Source: Avena insularis
Lineage: Eukaryota > Streptophyta > Magnoliopsida > Poales > Poaceae
Direction: 5' to 3'
NCBI GenBank assembly: GCA_023614405.1
Contig: CM042688.1
Coordinates: 378,807,331-378,871,330, forward strand
DNA length: 64,000 nucleotides
Within the stretch, counting starts at the first letter, position 1. Each line of letters opens with the position of its first letter. The notes under the pieces were generated by a model. The model made no database searches. It saw only the letters and a program-made list of their open reading frames with translations, and was not told the DNA's origin. The position numbers and the translations under genes were made by a program. Below, in pieces: positions 1 to 11,444 of the stretch.

Positions 1-1553
1 AACATATAAGTGCAAGCATATACAACATAGATGACACAATGGTTCAAGTTTATTAGGGGCAAGAAAAGTAATGTGTGCCATCAAGTTCATGAGATCTTTA
101 ATCACTAATTTTCACATAACAAGTTTAATTCGGAAGGTAGATAAAAACATGAATATACTTGGAATAGCAAATGCTAATAGGTAGGTATGGTGGACTCTTT
201 TGAATAACTTGGTTTTATTTGGAGTTGGATGCATGAGTGGAACTCATACTTGGTATGGAGGCTAGCAAAAGACTGGGAGCGACCAACCAAGAGAGCAATA
301 ATGGCCATAATCATGCAAAGCAACAAAACATTATTAATTAAAGCATAAAGTGATATTACAAGTCGAAAACTAAATGATCATAGAGGCTATGGTGACTTGG
401 TATAGTCTTAACATGGTGTGAGCATGCGCCAAGTCAACCCAAATAAAGCATCAAAGGAGAATACCACAATATTATGCTTTTATATGCTAAAACAACACAT
501 GATTCTTTCAAGGCACATTATGCAATCTCAATTGTTTGTAACAAGTCATGCTACAACAATAATCACTAAGCATAGAGTCAAAGCAATATCAAACATGACA
601 TGATGAAGTCTAGGCCACAGTCAAACCAAACTCCTTTTTACCACTTAAGCATGAACTTTTCCTACTCTTTTCCAATCCAAACCAACTTATTAGAAAACTA
701 ATGTATGAATGAGGGGGGGTCCAACCAATTTATTCAAGCAAACTAAGCAAACTAAGCAAATGAAAACCAAAAACAAAAACGAAGACGCTCCAAGAACAAC
801 ACAACTGTGCATGAAACAATAAAAATGAAGTGTTTGGAAGAAACCTGAGATTTTTATTGATGAAGAAGGGGATGCCTTCGGCATCCCCAAGATTTGACTC
901 TTGTACCTCTTGAATATTTCTTGGGGTGACACGGGGTGGCATCCCCAAGCTTGAGCTTTTGTCCATTCTTCATCTCATTACATCATTATTTCCCTACACC
1001 TGAAAATTTCCTTCATACAAAACTTCACACAATCTTCATTAGCAACATCAGTGTATTCAAGATAATAAGTCTTTTTGGTTCAGTTCCAACACAAATAAAA
1101 CTTCCATTAAAACAAAAGCTACTATAGATCTTCCTTTAAAAAGTTCAAATGATCAAAGAGAACTCAAAGAAAAAGAGATTAAGAGGCAAATGCAAATAAT
1201 GGTAGAAATCTGTCAAAACAGACCAGCAGGTAAAAACCAATTTTTTTGAAGACCTTCTGTTGCTCAAATCGAAAAGTGTTGAATGAAAGTTGGATAACAA
1301 CCTGGGGCAGAAGCACAAAAAATTACAGCTCAAACCGACGTACAGAGATTTTTCATGAATTTTTACAACGAAGCACAAAAATCTGTTTTGGGACAGCAAC
1401 TTTCCCAAGCATTACTTCCCTCTCATTAGAAGTTATTCTTGGCAGAAAAATCAAAATAAAAAAGGATAAGGAGAGGTTATTACAGAAGTAATAACTTCCA
1501 AGACTCGAGAAAACTATTGGGTTATCTCCCAAGAAGTACTTTTTTTAACGCCT
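1..1553 (-). other. 3' non-coding region of element G
   Basis: AT-rich sequence without a convincing ORF. It lies downstream of the G ORF on the minus strand and is homologous to B (51286-52800) and, from about 670, to C (38507-39400). It contains the conserved stretch near 1510-1550 that recurs after ORF1 or gag in all these elements. Short ORFs here are frame accidents. Confidence 0.6.
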
Positions 1554-2354
1554 TTAAGTTAGGCATGATAGTTTGAGAAGATGCTCACATAAGAAATATG
1601 AACTGAAGTAAAAGAGAGCATCAAGAAGCAAATTCAAAGAACATTTAAGTCTAACCCACTTCCTATGCATAGTAATCTTGTAAAGAAACAAGTCATGAAA
1701 GCACAAAGCAACAAGCATAGTAAAGCAAAACAAGTGCAACTTCAAGACTTTCAACATAAAGAGGGGAAACTTAATAATGTTGAGATACATAAGACCATGC
1801 TTCCCTCTCTCATAATAACTTTTAGTAGCAACATGAATAAAATTAACAATATAACTATCGCATAAAACATTCTTATCATGAGCCACATGCATAAAATGAT
1901 TATTACTCTCCACATAAGCATAGTCATTCTTACTAATTGTGGTGGGAGCAAATTCAACAAAATAGCTATCATTATTATTCTCATCACCATAATCATCAAA
2001 TATAGGAGGCATATTGTAATCATTAATTTTCTCCTCAATAGTAGGTGGATTGAAAATATCATATTCATCATTGTAATCATCATATATTGGAGGTTTGGTA
2101 TCATCATAAGCAATAGAATAGCTATCTTCCAAAGCTGGGGAACTAAAAAGATCATTTTCATAAAAACTAGCTTCCCCAAGCTTAGACTTTTCCATAGCAT
2201 TAGCAATAATGGTGTCCAAAGAATTCATACTAACAACATTGCTATTAGCATGCAAATAAAGTTCCATAGGTTTTTTAATTTTCTCTTCAAACACTTCATG
2301 TCCTAACTCAAGATAAATACTATAAAGCTCTCTAATTTTTTTGTTGTTTTCCAT
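1554..2354 (-). CDS. Hypothetical retrotransposon ORF of element G (Sabrina-type)
   Basis: A 266-codon open frame that starts just inside the primer site and is the only long ORF in the visible part of G. The N-terminal half is acidic and rich in Asp, Tyr and Asn (about residues 85-140, repeated DDY/DDYGDE-like patches). The C-terminal third has a YYERGK motif, a hydrophobic segment (about residues 197-222) and then a basic MHRKWVRLK motif. The same C-terminal block ends ORF1 of elements F and J, so it is a conserved module. I see no zinc knuckle, protease, reverse transcriptase or integrase. The ORF matches the kind of protein found in Sabrina elements as I recall them. Its function is unknown; a gag-derived or envelope-like membrane protein are both possible. 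The frame is intact, which suggests recent mobility or constraint. Confidence 0.6.
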   Translation of the reverse strand: MENNKKIRELYSIYLELGHEVFEEKIKKPMELYLHANSNVVSMNSLDTIIANAMEKSKLGEASFYENDLFSSPALEDSYSIAYDDTKPPIYDDYNDEYDIFNPPTIEEKINDYNMPPIFDDYGDENNNDSYFVEFAPTTISKNDYAYVESNNHFMHVAHDKNVLCDSYIVNFIHVATKSYYERGKHGLMYLNIIKFPLFMLKVLKLHLFCFTMLVALCFHDLFLYKITMHRKWVRLKCSLNLLLDALFYFSSYFLCEHLLKLSCLT

Positions 2355-2460
2355 TAAGCCTAACTAGTGAAAACAAGAAACAAAAAGACAAAATTGCAGA
2401 ATCTAAAGGAAATAACTTCGAGCACTCACACCGAAGGATGTGAGTACCTTTTACCTTACC

Positions 2461-2478
2461 GCCCCGGCAACAGCGCCA
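2461..2478 (-). promoter_or_regulatory. Primer-binding site of G (tRNA-Asp type)
   Basis: On the minus strand this reads TGGCGCTGTTGCCGGGGC, nearly complementary to the 3' end of plant tRNA-Asp(GUC), which ends CCGGCAACGGCGCCA. It lies 10 bases inside the 5' LTR end. A short conserved spacer (AGCTATTTTC) separates LTR and site, as in elements F and J. Confidence 0.75.
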
Positions 2479-2488
2479 GAAAATAGCT

Positions 2489-3901
2489 TGATGTCTACGC
2501 ACTTCTATTCTTGTAAACAGTTGTTGGGCCTCCAAGTGCAGAAGTTTCTAGAACAGCAACACGTTTTCCCTTAAGTGTATCACCCAAGGTTTATCAAACT
2601 CTAGGAGGAAGTGGTCAAAGGTATCCCCTCTCAAGCAACCCTGCAATCAAGATACAAGAAGTCTCTTGTGTCAACACAGCCAATACACTTGTCATGTGTA
2701 TAGGTGCACTAGTTCGGCGAAGAGATAGTGAAATACAAGTGGTATAGATAATTATAAGTGATAACGGTGCCAGAAAATAGCTTTGATAGCATGGAACAGA
2801 CTAAAGGCAAACTAAAATAAAGATGGAAGCAAGCAAACATGTAACATATCTAGTTGCAAACGGTGTTTCAATGTTTAGAAACAAGGCCTAGAGATCATAC
2901 TTTCACCAGTGAACACTCTCATATAAATATCTTCTCTTCATGATACTACTCTGAACTACTCTCCGGTTGGACACTCTAATCCATGGTAGGGCTATAAAAG
3001 CACACCTCAAAGTTCGTATTCCCCATCTAGATAACCCCACACTGTCACGTTGAGCTCTAGATGGTACCAACAAACACCACAATTTCGTAGAAACATCCAA
3101 CTGCAAATATAACTCATAAAAAGTATTTGTAATCTCTAGCCTAAGTGCCACCACGGTGTGCACACTGTCAACTTCACACACGTGGGGAGAGAAGAGATCT
3201 ATTAAAGCACTTGAGTAGCAAGGTAGATCTACTTGATTACAAAGCTCATGATCTCAATAAGATCATGCATAGAGAGAGATGAACACATAGCTACTGGTAG
3301 AACCCTTAGCCTCGAGAGAGAACTACTCCCTCCTCATCATGGGAATCAGCAACGACGATGGAGATGGTGGTGGAGATCAATGGAGATGGCTCCGGGGGCA
3401 CTTCCCTGTCCCGGCAGGGTGCCAAAACAGAGACTGTCTGTCCCCCGAATCTCCCCTTCGGTGGCGGTGGCGCTGCGGAACTTTTCGTGGCTGGAGGCTC
3501 GATTCTTTAGGGTTTAGGTATCGAGGATTCTTATAGGCGATGAGGTGATGTTAGAGGGTGGACCAGGGGCCCACACCACCTGGTGGTGTGGCCAGGGGAC
3601 CCGCGCCACCACATGGTGTGGCCAGCCCCTGGCCCCTCTCCGTCTTGTCTTCTGGCTCCGTGTTCTCCTCGGTGAAATATTGACTTTGGCTTTTGTCCCA
3701 TCCAATTATGAGAATATTCATTTTCTGGCTTTTCTGGAAACAAAAACAGCAGAAAACAGACAACTGGCACTGTGGCATCTTGTTAATAGGTTAGTTCTAG
3801 AAAATGTGTAAAAATACTCCAAAGTGTGGACAAAACATAAGAAAGTAAATATAAAACAAGCATGGAACATAAAAAATTATAGATATGTTTCCAACATATC
3901 A
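2489..3901 (-). repeat. 5' LTR of element G (1413 bp)
   Basis: Read on the minus strand it begins TGATATGTTGG at 3901 and ends ACATCA at 2489, immediately before the primer site. The first 20 bases form a near-perfect palindrome (GATATGTT/AACATATC). A GC-rich palindrome (CCACACCACC, T, GGTGGTGTGG) lies at 3571-3591. A copy of the LTR/primer-site junction lies inside the LTR at 2763-2787. Only one LTR copy is in the window. Confidence 0.8.
2763..2787 (-). repeat. Internal copy of the LTR/primer-site junction
   Basis: Within G's LTR the plus-strand motif AACGGTGCCAGAAAATAGCT reproduces the real junction at 2468-2490 (AACAGCGCCAGAAAATAGCT). On the minus strand it reads as an LTR end (ATCA) followed by the start of a tRNA-Asp primer site. 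Confidence 0.65.
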
Positions 3902-3903
3902 AG

Positions 3904-4138
3904 GTGCTATTGATCCATTTCTTGCGGTACCCCTTCGTACCATGCCTCCTGAACCTCAGTCAAAGAAGCATAAGCGGGAGGACATTTTCAACATTGACGA
4001 ATTCAATGGGTGAGCCTGTTCAGCCTTGCAATTTTTGGAGTACATTACTCGTTGCTTTTCTTAGATAGAGGTTCTTTGTGTGAAGTGACACATGGTCATT
4101 AGCATTCAATAGTGTCAAGGACATAGAGAATGAGGGAT
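3904..4138 (+). pseudogene. Antisense ORF of E, left exons
   Basis: The plus-strand frame at 3904-4009 encodes a Pro/Lys-rich stretch ending in FNIDEFNG. A GTGAGC donor follows at 4010 and an acceptor AG at 4111-4112. The second exon starts at 4113 with VKDIENE and continues in the same frame after element F at 21837 (GVVDSKGKG). This reading across the F insertion is the main evidence that 3902-4138 and 21837 onward were one gene. The region matches the linker after the Transposase_28-like (PF04195) domain in Tat antisense ORFs as I recall them. The N-terminal domain itself would lie left of G, outside the window. Confidence 0.6.
4134..4138. repeat. Left target-site duplication of F (imperfect)
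   Basis: GGGAT here versus GGGAG at 21837-21841, four of five bases matching. Joining the flanks restores an open exon of E, supporting the insertion site. Confidence 0.6.
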
Positions 4139-4415
4139 TGATACGTCCATTTTGCATCACTATTCTATATCATAATTTACTGTTATTCATTGATATATTT
4201 CATATTAAGAGATGATACTTATGTTATTTCATATGTTTTTGCATGGTTGATGACATTTGGAGCATGGACCACTGCAGTCAGGATTTTGATGGAAAAGGTG
4301 CTGTTTGGAGGCAAAATTCGCAATAATCAGAAAATTCAGGAAAATATATGGAAAATTCTATTTTTCCAGAAGATGAAGATTGCTAGAAGGGGGAGTGGAG
4401 ATGGGCCATAGGGGC

Positions 4416-4468
4416 CCACACCACCCCCTGGCGTGGGCAGCCCTAGGCCACGCCAGCAGGTGGTGTGG
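4416..4468. promoter_or_regulatory. GC-rich two-part hairpin in F 5' LTR
   Basis: The outer arms CCACACCACC/GGTGGTGTGG and the inner arms CTGGCGTGG/CCACGCCAG pair perfectly around a loop of about 10 nt. It lies about 35-90 bp upstream of the TATA-like box at 4503-4511. Similar motifs recur in every related LTR of the window and upstream of ORF2. Confidence 0.7.
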
Positions 4469-4502
4469 CCACCCTGGCCCACTTCAGGCTCTCCGCTTTG
4501 GC

Positions 4503-4511
4503 GTATATTAT
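4503..4511 (+). promoter_or_regulatory. TATA-like box of F 5' LTR
   Basis: GTATATTAT follows the hairpin and precedes a pyrimidine/purine-rich probable leader. The same arrangement is at 20681-20689 in the 3' LTR. The position is typical of an LTR promoter; this is an inference. Confidence 0.4.
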
Positions 4512-5647
4512 CCCCACGGAACCCTAATATCGGGGGAGCGACCACAGAAAGATTCTGCTGCCTCTACGGGGCGGAAAACTACAGAGAGAGAAAGATCTCT
4601 CCGGTAGACAGAATTCTACCAGGGGAATTCCTTCTCGGAGAGGGGAGATCATCGCCATCAACACCACCATCAAGCTGGACTTCATCGGGATCATCATCAT
4701 CTCCACCAGCACCATCATCACCACTTCATACTGCTGTAACAATTGGGTTGAATCTTGCATAGTTCTTAGGGGAAACTTTCCCGGTGTTGATTACTCCTTG
4801 TAGTTGATGCTATTGAGTGAACCATTCAATTATCATTTATGTTCAGATTGGTACATATCATTATATCATCTCTGATCTTGATCCATATGATGTCTTCTGA
4901 GTAGTTCGTTTAGTTCTTGAGGACATGTGAGAAGTCATGTTGTTAGTAGTGGAATTGTGTTGAGAAAGATTCAATAGTTTGATATTTAAGTTGTGGTGTA
5001 TTTCTTCTAGTGGTGTCATGTGAACGTCGACTACATGACACTTCACCTATATGGGCCTAGGGGAATGCATTGTGTATTTGGATACTAATCGTAGGGGTTG
5101 CCGGAGTGATAGGAACCTGAACCCTCGTTAGGAAACCTTTGCACAAGGGACGCTAGAGTCTTAGAGTTTAAAGCTGTGGTTAGGTTTCTACCTTAATTAC
5201 TTTCTTGTACTTGCGGATGCTTGCAAGGGGTATAATCACAAGTATGTATTAGTCCTAGGAAGGTCGGTACATTAGCACAGGTTCACCAACACAACACTTA
5301 GCAAACTAAAGAAGATTAATCAATTATATGAAGCGAAAGCACTTGACGATATTTCGGTGTGTCCTCGAGAATGTTTGGTCATCTTAAGTAATACAGCCAG
5401 CTTGTCCTTTGCTATAGAAAGGATTGGGACACTTGTTGCATTTATTATTATTGTCTTTTATTTACTCGTACTTTATTTTATCTGCATTATCAAAAACCCC
5501 TAAAAATCCATTTGCTAAGTATTTACAGAGAATTCCTGCTCCAAGCCATTCGCCAACACCTTCTGCTCCTCGTTGGGTTTTACACTCTTACTTACCGAAA
5601 ACACTGCGATACACCCCCTATACTTGTGGGTCATCAAGACTATTTTC

Positions 5648-5665
5648 TGGTGCCGTTGCTGGGGA
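5648..5665 (+). promoter_or_regulatory. Primer-binding site of F (tRNA-Asp type)
   Basis: TGGTGCCGTTGCTGGGGA differs from the perfect tRNA-Asp complement at two positions and lies 11 bases after the 5' LTR end. Confidence 0.75.
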
Positions 5666-5749
5666 GTGAAGCACTATTGGAGCGTGGAACTAGTAAGGGA
5701 AACCTCTATTGTGAGTATTGTTTACTTCTGTTAGTTGCTTTATTTCAAT

Positions 5750-7161
5750 ATGGATAATTCGTTGAGTTTCTTATTTTGTAATGCTATTACCACTTCTAAG
5801 GTAGTAGATGAACCACCACCTGCTGAGAATGATACTTTTAAAATACCTACAAGAATTATTGATCGTGTTATGGATAACTATTATGTTGGAGATGGAACTG
5901 TCCATCCGGTGATCATTTGCTCTTTATACACGAATTATGCGGGTTGTTAAAGTGTGCAGGTATTACAACAGATCAAGTCGAGAAGAAGTTATTCTCATTA
6001 TCACTAAAAGGAAGAGCCGAGGAATGGTATAAGCTGCTGAAGAATGGTCAAGCTCTTGAATGGGAGGAAGTAGTACCTCTCTTTTATTCTAAATTCTATC
6101 CTCCTAGTGAGATTCATAAAGATCGGAATCAAATATACAACTTTTGACCTCTTGATGGAGAGAGTACATCTCAAGCTTGGGGGAGATTGAAGTTACTAAT
6201 GCTCAATTGTCCCATTCATGAGCTCCCCAACAATATTATTATCAATAACTTTTATGCAAGGCTCTCTCTTCATGATAAGGATTTATTGGATGCCTCTTGT
6301 GCTGGATCATTCACTCGCATGGAAGAAGAAGCTAAATGGGATCTTCTAGACCGTATTCAAGACAGTGCTGAAGATTAGGAGAATGAAAAAGGAAGAAAGT
6401 CAGGTATAAATTATGATTATGAATGCATTGAATCTTTTATGGGAACTGATGACTTTCAAAATATTAAAAATGCTTATGGTTTAGACTCTCAAGCTATTGC
6501 AACTTATTTTAAGGCTTTTGCTTCCTATATTGAAGTTCCTAAAAAGAAGTGGAATAAGTATCATGCACCTTACAAAGACATTGTTAGTAGTGTTCCTGCA
6601 AGAAATACTGAAGTTTATAATGCTAATCATGTTTTACCTGAACCTTACATTGAGAAAATACCTTTGCCAGTTAAAGTAAAGGAACATTCTATGATAGCTA
6701 GTATGGTTAATGAAAGTACAAATAAAGCTGTTGAACCTGATAAACAAATGGATGATGAACCTATAATAGCAAAGGTGAAAGACTTTGTCATTAAATATGC
6801 AGAAGAGGGACACACTATCCTTTGTAAGGATATCCCTAATATTGTTTCACAAAGTAGTGTTATGAGAGCTAGTGTCCCTGTGTTTTCTGTTAGGATAAGT
6901 GATCATTGCTACAATGGTCCTTGTGATAGTTATATCATTAAATTTATGCTTGATACTGAAAGTTATTATGAGAGAGGGAAGAATGTTCTTATGCATCTCA
7001 ATAATATCAAGTTTCCTCGTTTTATGCTGAAAGTTTTTATGTTGCACTTCTTTTGCCTCCTTATGCTAGTAGCCTCTGGTTTCAACAATTTGTTTGTTTA
7101 CAAAATTCCCTTGCATAAAAAGTGGGTTAGACTTAAACATGTGTATTTTTTTGCTTCTTGA
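5750..7161 (+). pseudogene. ORF1 of element F: gag-like protein, broken
   Basis: Starts ATGGATAATTC, as in element J. The N-terminal part has a retrotransposon-gag-type core (LFSLSLKGRAEEWYKLL then FYSKFYPP at about 5990-6105). The C-terminal end has a YYERGK motif, a hydrophobic segment (about 7020-7095) and a HKKWVRLK motif. Lesions seen: a 1-bp loss near 5909 (CATCCGG here, CATCCCGG in J), a stop TGA at 6145-6147 where J has TGG, and a stop TAG at 6376-6378. The last part is open from 6439 to 7161. There is no zinc knuckle and no protease. Probably a capsid-like or membrane-associated retroelement protein; the function of the C-terminal half is unknown. Confidence 0.7.
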
Positions 7162-7637
7162 TGCTCTCTTTTACTTCAATTCATATTCTTATGTGAGCAT
7201 CATTAAAATTATCATGCCCATCTTAATGACTATAAAGAAAGAGCTTTTTGGGAGACAACCCAATTTAGTTGTGCTTTCAGTTTTTTTGTTTTTTGAGTCT
7301 TGGAAGTTATTATTTCGGTAATAACCTCTCCTTATCATTTTTGTTTGGTTTTTGTGTCAAGATCAACCTCTAATGAGAGAGAAGTAAGATTTGGGGAAGT
7401 TGCTGTCCCGAAATAGATTTTTGTGCTTCAGCATAAAAATTCATGAGAGATCTCTGTACGTAGGATTGAGCTATAACTTTTTGTGCTTCTTCCCTAGGTT
7501 GTTATTTAATGTTCGTTAGTTTTGCACAATTTGATTTGAGCAACAGAAGATTTTCGAAAAAATTGATCTTTACCTGCTGGTCTATTTTGACAGATTTTTG
7601 CCACTCTTGAATTTGCCACTTAAATCGATTTACTTTT
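6525..7637 (+). repeat. Duplicated segment of F, copy 1
   Basis: About 1.1 kb covering the C-terminal half of ORF1 and the following non-coding region. It is nearly identical to 16067-17190. It ends in unrelated filler at 7638, where copy 2 continues into the normal F sequence (TTGAATTC...). Confidence 0.85.
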
Positions 7638-7670
7638 TGAAGTGGGAGCCTTTAGGACACGATTCATAAC
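7638..7670. other. Filler DNA left of the Copia insertion
   Basis: Together with 15932-16066 this makes about 170 bp of sequence not found at this position in J. It includes the Copia target site ATAAC (7666-7670). Confidence 0.6.
7666..7670. repeat. Left target-site duplication of the Copia element
   Basis: ATAAC, exactly matching 15927-15931. Confidence 0.9.
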
Positions 7671-9301
7671 TGAAGGAAATATTCCCTGAGAGGCAATAAT
7701 AAAGTTGTTATTATGTATTCCTTGTATATGATAGATGTTTATTTTGCATGCTATAATTGTATTGATAGGAAACATCAATACATGTGTGTTTAATAAACAA
7801 AAAAGGTTCCTAGTTATGCCTCTCTTATAGACTAGCTTGTTGATTAACAAGATAATCAAGGTTTCCTGATCATGGACATTGGATGTTGTTACTAACAAGG
7901 TCACAACATTTGTGAAATGATGTGATGAACATTCATCCGAAGTATAGCATTACGATCAAGTCATTATGTTTATATTGCTCTAACAGCATACAAAGTAATC
8001 TTTATCCTTAGACCATGAGATCATGTTAATTGCTAACACCGGAAGAGTATCTTGATAACATCAAACGTCACACCGTAACAGGGTGACTATAAAGATGGGT
8101 TCAGTACTACGAAGGTGTTATGTTGAGGCTCATGGATCAAGAGTGAAATTTGTCAATCCAGATGACGAATAGATATACTCTGGGCCCTCTCGGTGATATC
8201 ACATTAGGATAGCTTGCAAGCAAGTGATGTGATCACTAGAATGTTATATCACGGGAACGAGAAAAGAGTGCATGTCGGTAACAAGATCAAACTAGGTATG
8301 GAGATACCGATGATCGAATCTCGGACATGTAATATATCGAGAGACAAAGGGATTTAGTTACAAGCGTTAAAGGTTCTCACGATCACAGGAGTCATCGTTG
8401 AATGTGTAGTAGTCGATGCGGATCTCTGAGGTCCCGCTGATTATTGATCGGAGAAGGGTCTCGATCATGTACGCATTATTCGAACCGTAGGGTGGCACAC
8501 TTAAGAGTTACGGACACCATTTTGGAGCACATATGTTTTGAGACGAAAGAATTTCAAAGCGTGGGAATTGTTTCAATAGAAACCGAAATTGTTTTGGGTG
8601 AAATTGCGTAAGGTGTTTACGCATGTGATATTGAAATATTGCAAGGGCTATATGTGAATGTTTGTTAATTAAAGTAATTAACAAAATTCTGAATAAATTT
8701 AATAAAAGAGTTTTATTAAATGAGAGAGCATTAAATTTGGAGAAATTTAATGCATTTAAATGGAGACTTTAAAAGGGAATGTGAAGAGGCATTTTAATGT
8801 GGAGGGTTACCACCACATGAATGGGGGAGGTGAGGGTCGCCCCCATGCGCCGACCATGGAGAGAGAGAACCCCTCCTCCTATAAAAGGCCACCCATTCCC
8901 TCCTTCATCCTCACACCTCCTTGTGAAGGATCTCTCTCCCTCTAGAATTATTCCCCATGGTCTCGGATTAGCGAGATACATGTTCCCAGTGGCATTTGTC
9001 CGGAAGGAGTTGCTGCTTCACTGGATCGCTGGAGCGAGGAGGTGGAGGTTGTCCGGTGGCTTGAACGTGTGTGCGTGCGGATGCGCTGAGTTGCAGCGCT
9101 CGGACTTCCTCACGATCTTGAGATCGGCAAGTGTATGACTACATCAACCACGAGTTCCTACTCGTTAACAAAACTCGTTGTCTTCGAGGGTAAGTTCTCC
9201 ATGGATGTATGTCCACCCGTTGCTCTGTATCTAGTAGATAGATCTTGGCGTATAGTTCTCATCGTAGGATTTTTTTTGTTTTCTATGCTGCAGACCCAAC
9301 A
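7671..9301 (+). repeat. 5' LTR of Copia element (1631 bp)
   Basis: Starts TGAAGGAAATATTCCCTG and ends GCAGACCCAACA. It pairs with 14286-15926. Long identical stretches alternate with short clusters of 1-5 bp indels. Confidence 0.93.
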
Positions 9302-9302
9302 G

Positions 9303-9314
9303 TGGTATCAGAGC
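9303..9314 (+). promoter_or_regulatory. Copia primer-binding site (tRNA-iMet)
   Basis: TGGTATCAGAGC, complementary to the 3' end of initiator tRNA-Met, one base after the LTR. Confidence 0.93.
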
Positions 9315-10303
9315 CTGATCTATGCGTAGGTGATTTGCACGGGTAGTACACATATGTTTATATGTGGGCGATGATGATCATGTTATTGCATCTTCTATGT
9401 ACTTTGGATATTGGTGTCATAGTGGGATGAAGCGGCCCGGACCAACCTTACATGTCATCGTACATGAGACCGGTTCCACAACTGACATGCAACTAGTTTA
9501 GCATAAGTGGCTAGCGGGTGTCTGTCTCTCCTACTATAGTCAATATCTGATTTACAACGAGTTTCTAATAACTTGGTTATCCTCGTTGTGGTTCATGTTC
9601 GTAGGTTAGACCGGTTCTATCTCCAAAAGCCCTAAGCCACGTAAAAGTTGCAATTGATAAATTAGAGGCATCTAGTTTAGATCGTTGCTGGGCTAGTGTA
9701 TTGATATGATATTGTTGTAAGTAGATGTATGATAGATACTCTTACAACTCACTTAACGTGTAAGTTCCATAGACCTTGGCCTTACACACAAAGGAATGAT
9801 AGAGGTCATACCACGATGCAAATGATAGAGATCAAATGCATGGACCATATCACCTCACTTCACACATTAGCATCTTATATTGCTAGTTTGGCGCTTTTGG
9901 TAGCATTATAAGATGATCCCTCATTTAGATATCAAGATAAAATGTGTTCTTCCTTAAGTATGCACCGTTTTTATGGATCGTGTTTTGAGGCATCACGTGA
10001 TGATCGGGTGTTCTCGACTCTACGCTTTCGTACAACGGGTGTAAGACAGTTTTACACACGCAAATACTAAGGTTCTTACTTGATGAGCCTAGCATGTACA
10101 GACATGGCCTCGGAACACGGACCGAAAGGTTAAGCATGAGTCATATAGTTGATATGATGCCCATATAGATGCTCGCCTTTGAAGCTACACCGAAAGGACA
10201 TGAGGGATGTCGTCTTTGAGTGGGAGTTCACTAGTAATTTGGATTAGTTGAACTCAATCTATCATAAACTTAGTCTAAATATATTTTACAAATTCTGTTG
10301 TAG
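9315..10303 (+). other. Long untranslated leader of Copia element
   Basis: About 1 kb without a supported ORF between the primer site and the gag start. A long leader is usual for BARE-type elements and would carry packaging signals, though I cannot point to a specific one. Confidence 0.6.
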
Positions 10304-11146
10304 ATGGCACCACCTGCTTTTAATTTCAATGTGTTCATGGAGAAAGAGAAGCTTGCTGCGAATGGTAGCAACTTCACCAACTGGGCTATGAATTTGAGGA
10401 TTCGCCTCACTGCTGCACAAAAGCAATATGTGCTAGAGGCGCCGCTAGGCCCCCCACCAGCTCCTGATGCCCCTGATGAGGAAAAGAACGTCTATATAAC
10501 TCGTCAGGAGGACCACAACTTAGTTCATTGCGGCATACTGTATGGGCTAGAGCCAGAACTTCGAAAACGTTTCGAAAATGGCAATGCCTTTGATACCATG
10601 GGAGAATTGAAAATGATTTTCGATACCCATGCTGCCGTAGAGAGTTATAATGCTTCTGAAAAGTTCTTTAGCTGCATGATGGAAGAGAACAGCTCCGTTA
10701 GTGAGCATGTACTCAAAATGTCTGGGTATTGATAAGCTTGTGTCCTTGGGAATAACGATTCCCATTGACTTAGGCATACATCGTGTTCTCCAATCTCGCC
10801 ACCTAGCTACAAGAGCTTCGTGATGAACTATAATATGCAGGGCATGAAGAAGTCTCTTCGAGCTTCATCGATGCTTAAGACCGAAGTGGAGATTAGGAAA
10901 GAACATCAAGTGTTGATGATCAATAAGACCACCGGTTTCAAGAAGGACAAGAAAGGCAAGCGAAGGGAAAGAAGGCGGCAAATCTGTTGTCGCTTGAAAA
11001 GAAACCCGAGCTGGCCTAAGTCGACAAAGTGCTACTATTGCAAGGGACTGGCCATTGAAGCAATCGCCCCAAGTATTTTGGCGGACAAGAAGGCCGCAAG
11101 GCAAACAAAGGTATATGTGATATACATGTTATTGATGTGTACTTGA
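10304..11146 (+). pseudogene. Copia gag, frameshifted
   Basis: Starts MAPPAFNFNVFMEKEKL at 10304, with the conserved FTNWAMNLRIRL segment typical of Copia gag (UBN2-type). The first frame ends at 10732 (TGA). The rest continues in another frame around 10820-11146 (LQELRDELYN-like region, then a Lys-rich stretch). The zinc knuckle is damaged: KCYYCKG is present near 11025-11045, but the remaining His and Cys of CX2CX4HX4C are out of frame because of a small deletion. A functional nucleocapsid cannot be made from this copy. Confidence 0.8.
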
Positions 11147-11168
11147 CTAGTACTGCAGTAGCACCTGG

Positions 11169-11444
11169 GTATTTGATACGGGATCGGTTGCTAATATATG
11201 TAACTCGGTTCAGGGGCTGCGAAACAAGCGACAACTAGCAAGGGATGAGATCACGATGCGGGTCGGCAATGGATCAAGAGTTGATGTGATCGTCGTCGGA
11301 ACGCTGCCTCTCCATATGCCGTCGGGATTAGTTATAAACCTGAATAATTGTTATTTGGTGCCTACACTGAGCATGAACATTGTATCCGGATCGTGTTTGA
11401 TGCAAAGTGGTTATTCGTTTAAGTCTGAAAACACTGGTTGTTGA
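11169..11444 (+). pseudogene. Copia protease domain
   Basis: A frame containing the aspartic protease active-site motif VFDTGS at 11172-11186, followed by a typical MRVGNGSRVDV segment and the C-terminal part ending at TGA 11442-11444. In an intact element this is fused to gag upstream and integrase downstream; both joins are frameshifted here. The domain length and motif fit a Copia retropepsin. Confidence 0.75.

Larger units (their letters stand above)
1..3901 (-). mobile_element. Element G: partial Sabrina-like Gypsy LTR retrotransposon
   Basis: This is a minus-strand element whose 5' LTR is at the right (2489-3901). It is followed leftward by a tRNA-Asp-type primer site (2461-2478), one ORF (2354-1554) and a long AT-rich 3' region (about 1550 to 1) that continues beyond the window. 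Bases 1-1550 align by eye with 51286-52800 of element B, so both share a 3' region. At 3902 the sequence switches abruptly to the spliced antisense ORF of element E, so G was inserted into E. The other end and its target duplication lie outside the window. No pol is visible. The family name is from memory. Confidence 0.8.
4139..5636 (+). repeat. 5' LTR of F (1498 bp)
   Basis: It begins TGATACGTCCATTTTGCATC and ends TGTGGGTCATCA. It contains a GC-rich two-part hairpin at 4416-4468, a TATA-like GTATATTAT at 4503-4511, and an ATC/ACC triplet-rich stretch near 4690-4725. It pairs with 20330-21836. Confidence 0.9.

Noticed and set aside
1751..2206. 151-codon Met/Leu/Ile-rich frame on the minus strand
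   Set aside because: It is a shifted frame of the G ORF (1554-2354), and its hydrophobicity comes from repeated GAT/AAT codons read out of frame.
1878..2306. 142-codon Ile-rich frame on the plus strand
   Set aside because: Antisense shadow of the G ORF with no domain and highly biased composition.
4690..4730. ATC/ACC triplet tract in the F LTR as a microsatellite gene feature
   Set aside because: It is a small triplet expansion shared with variation by other LTRs (20880, 46255); noted as LTR variation only.
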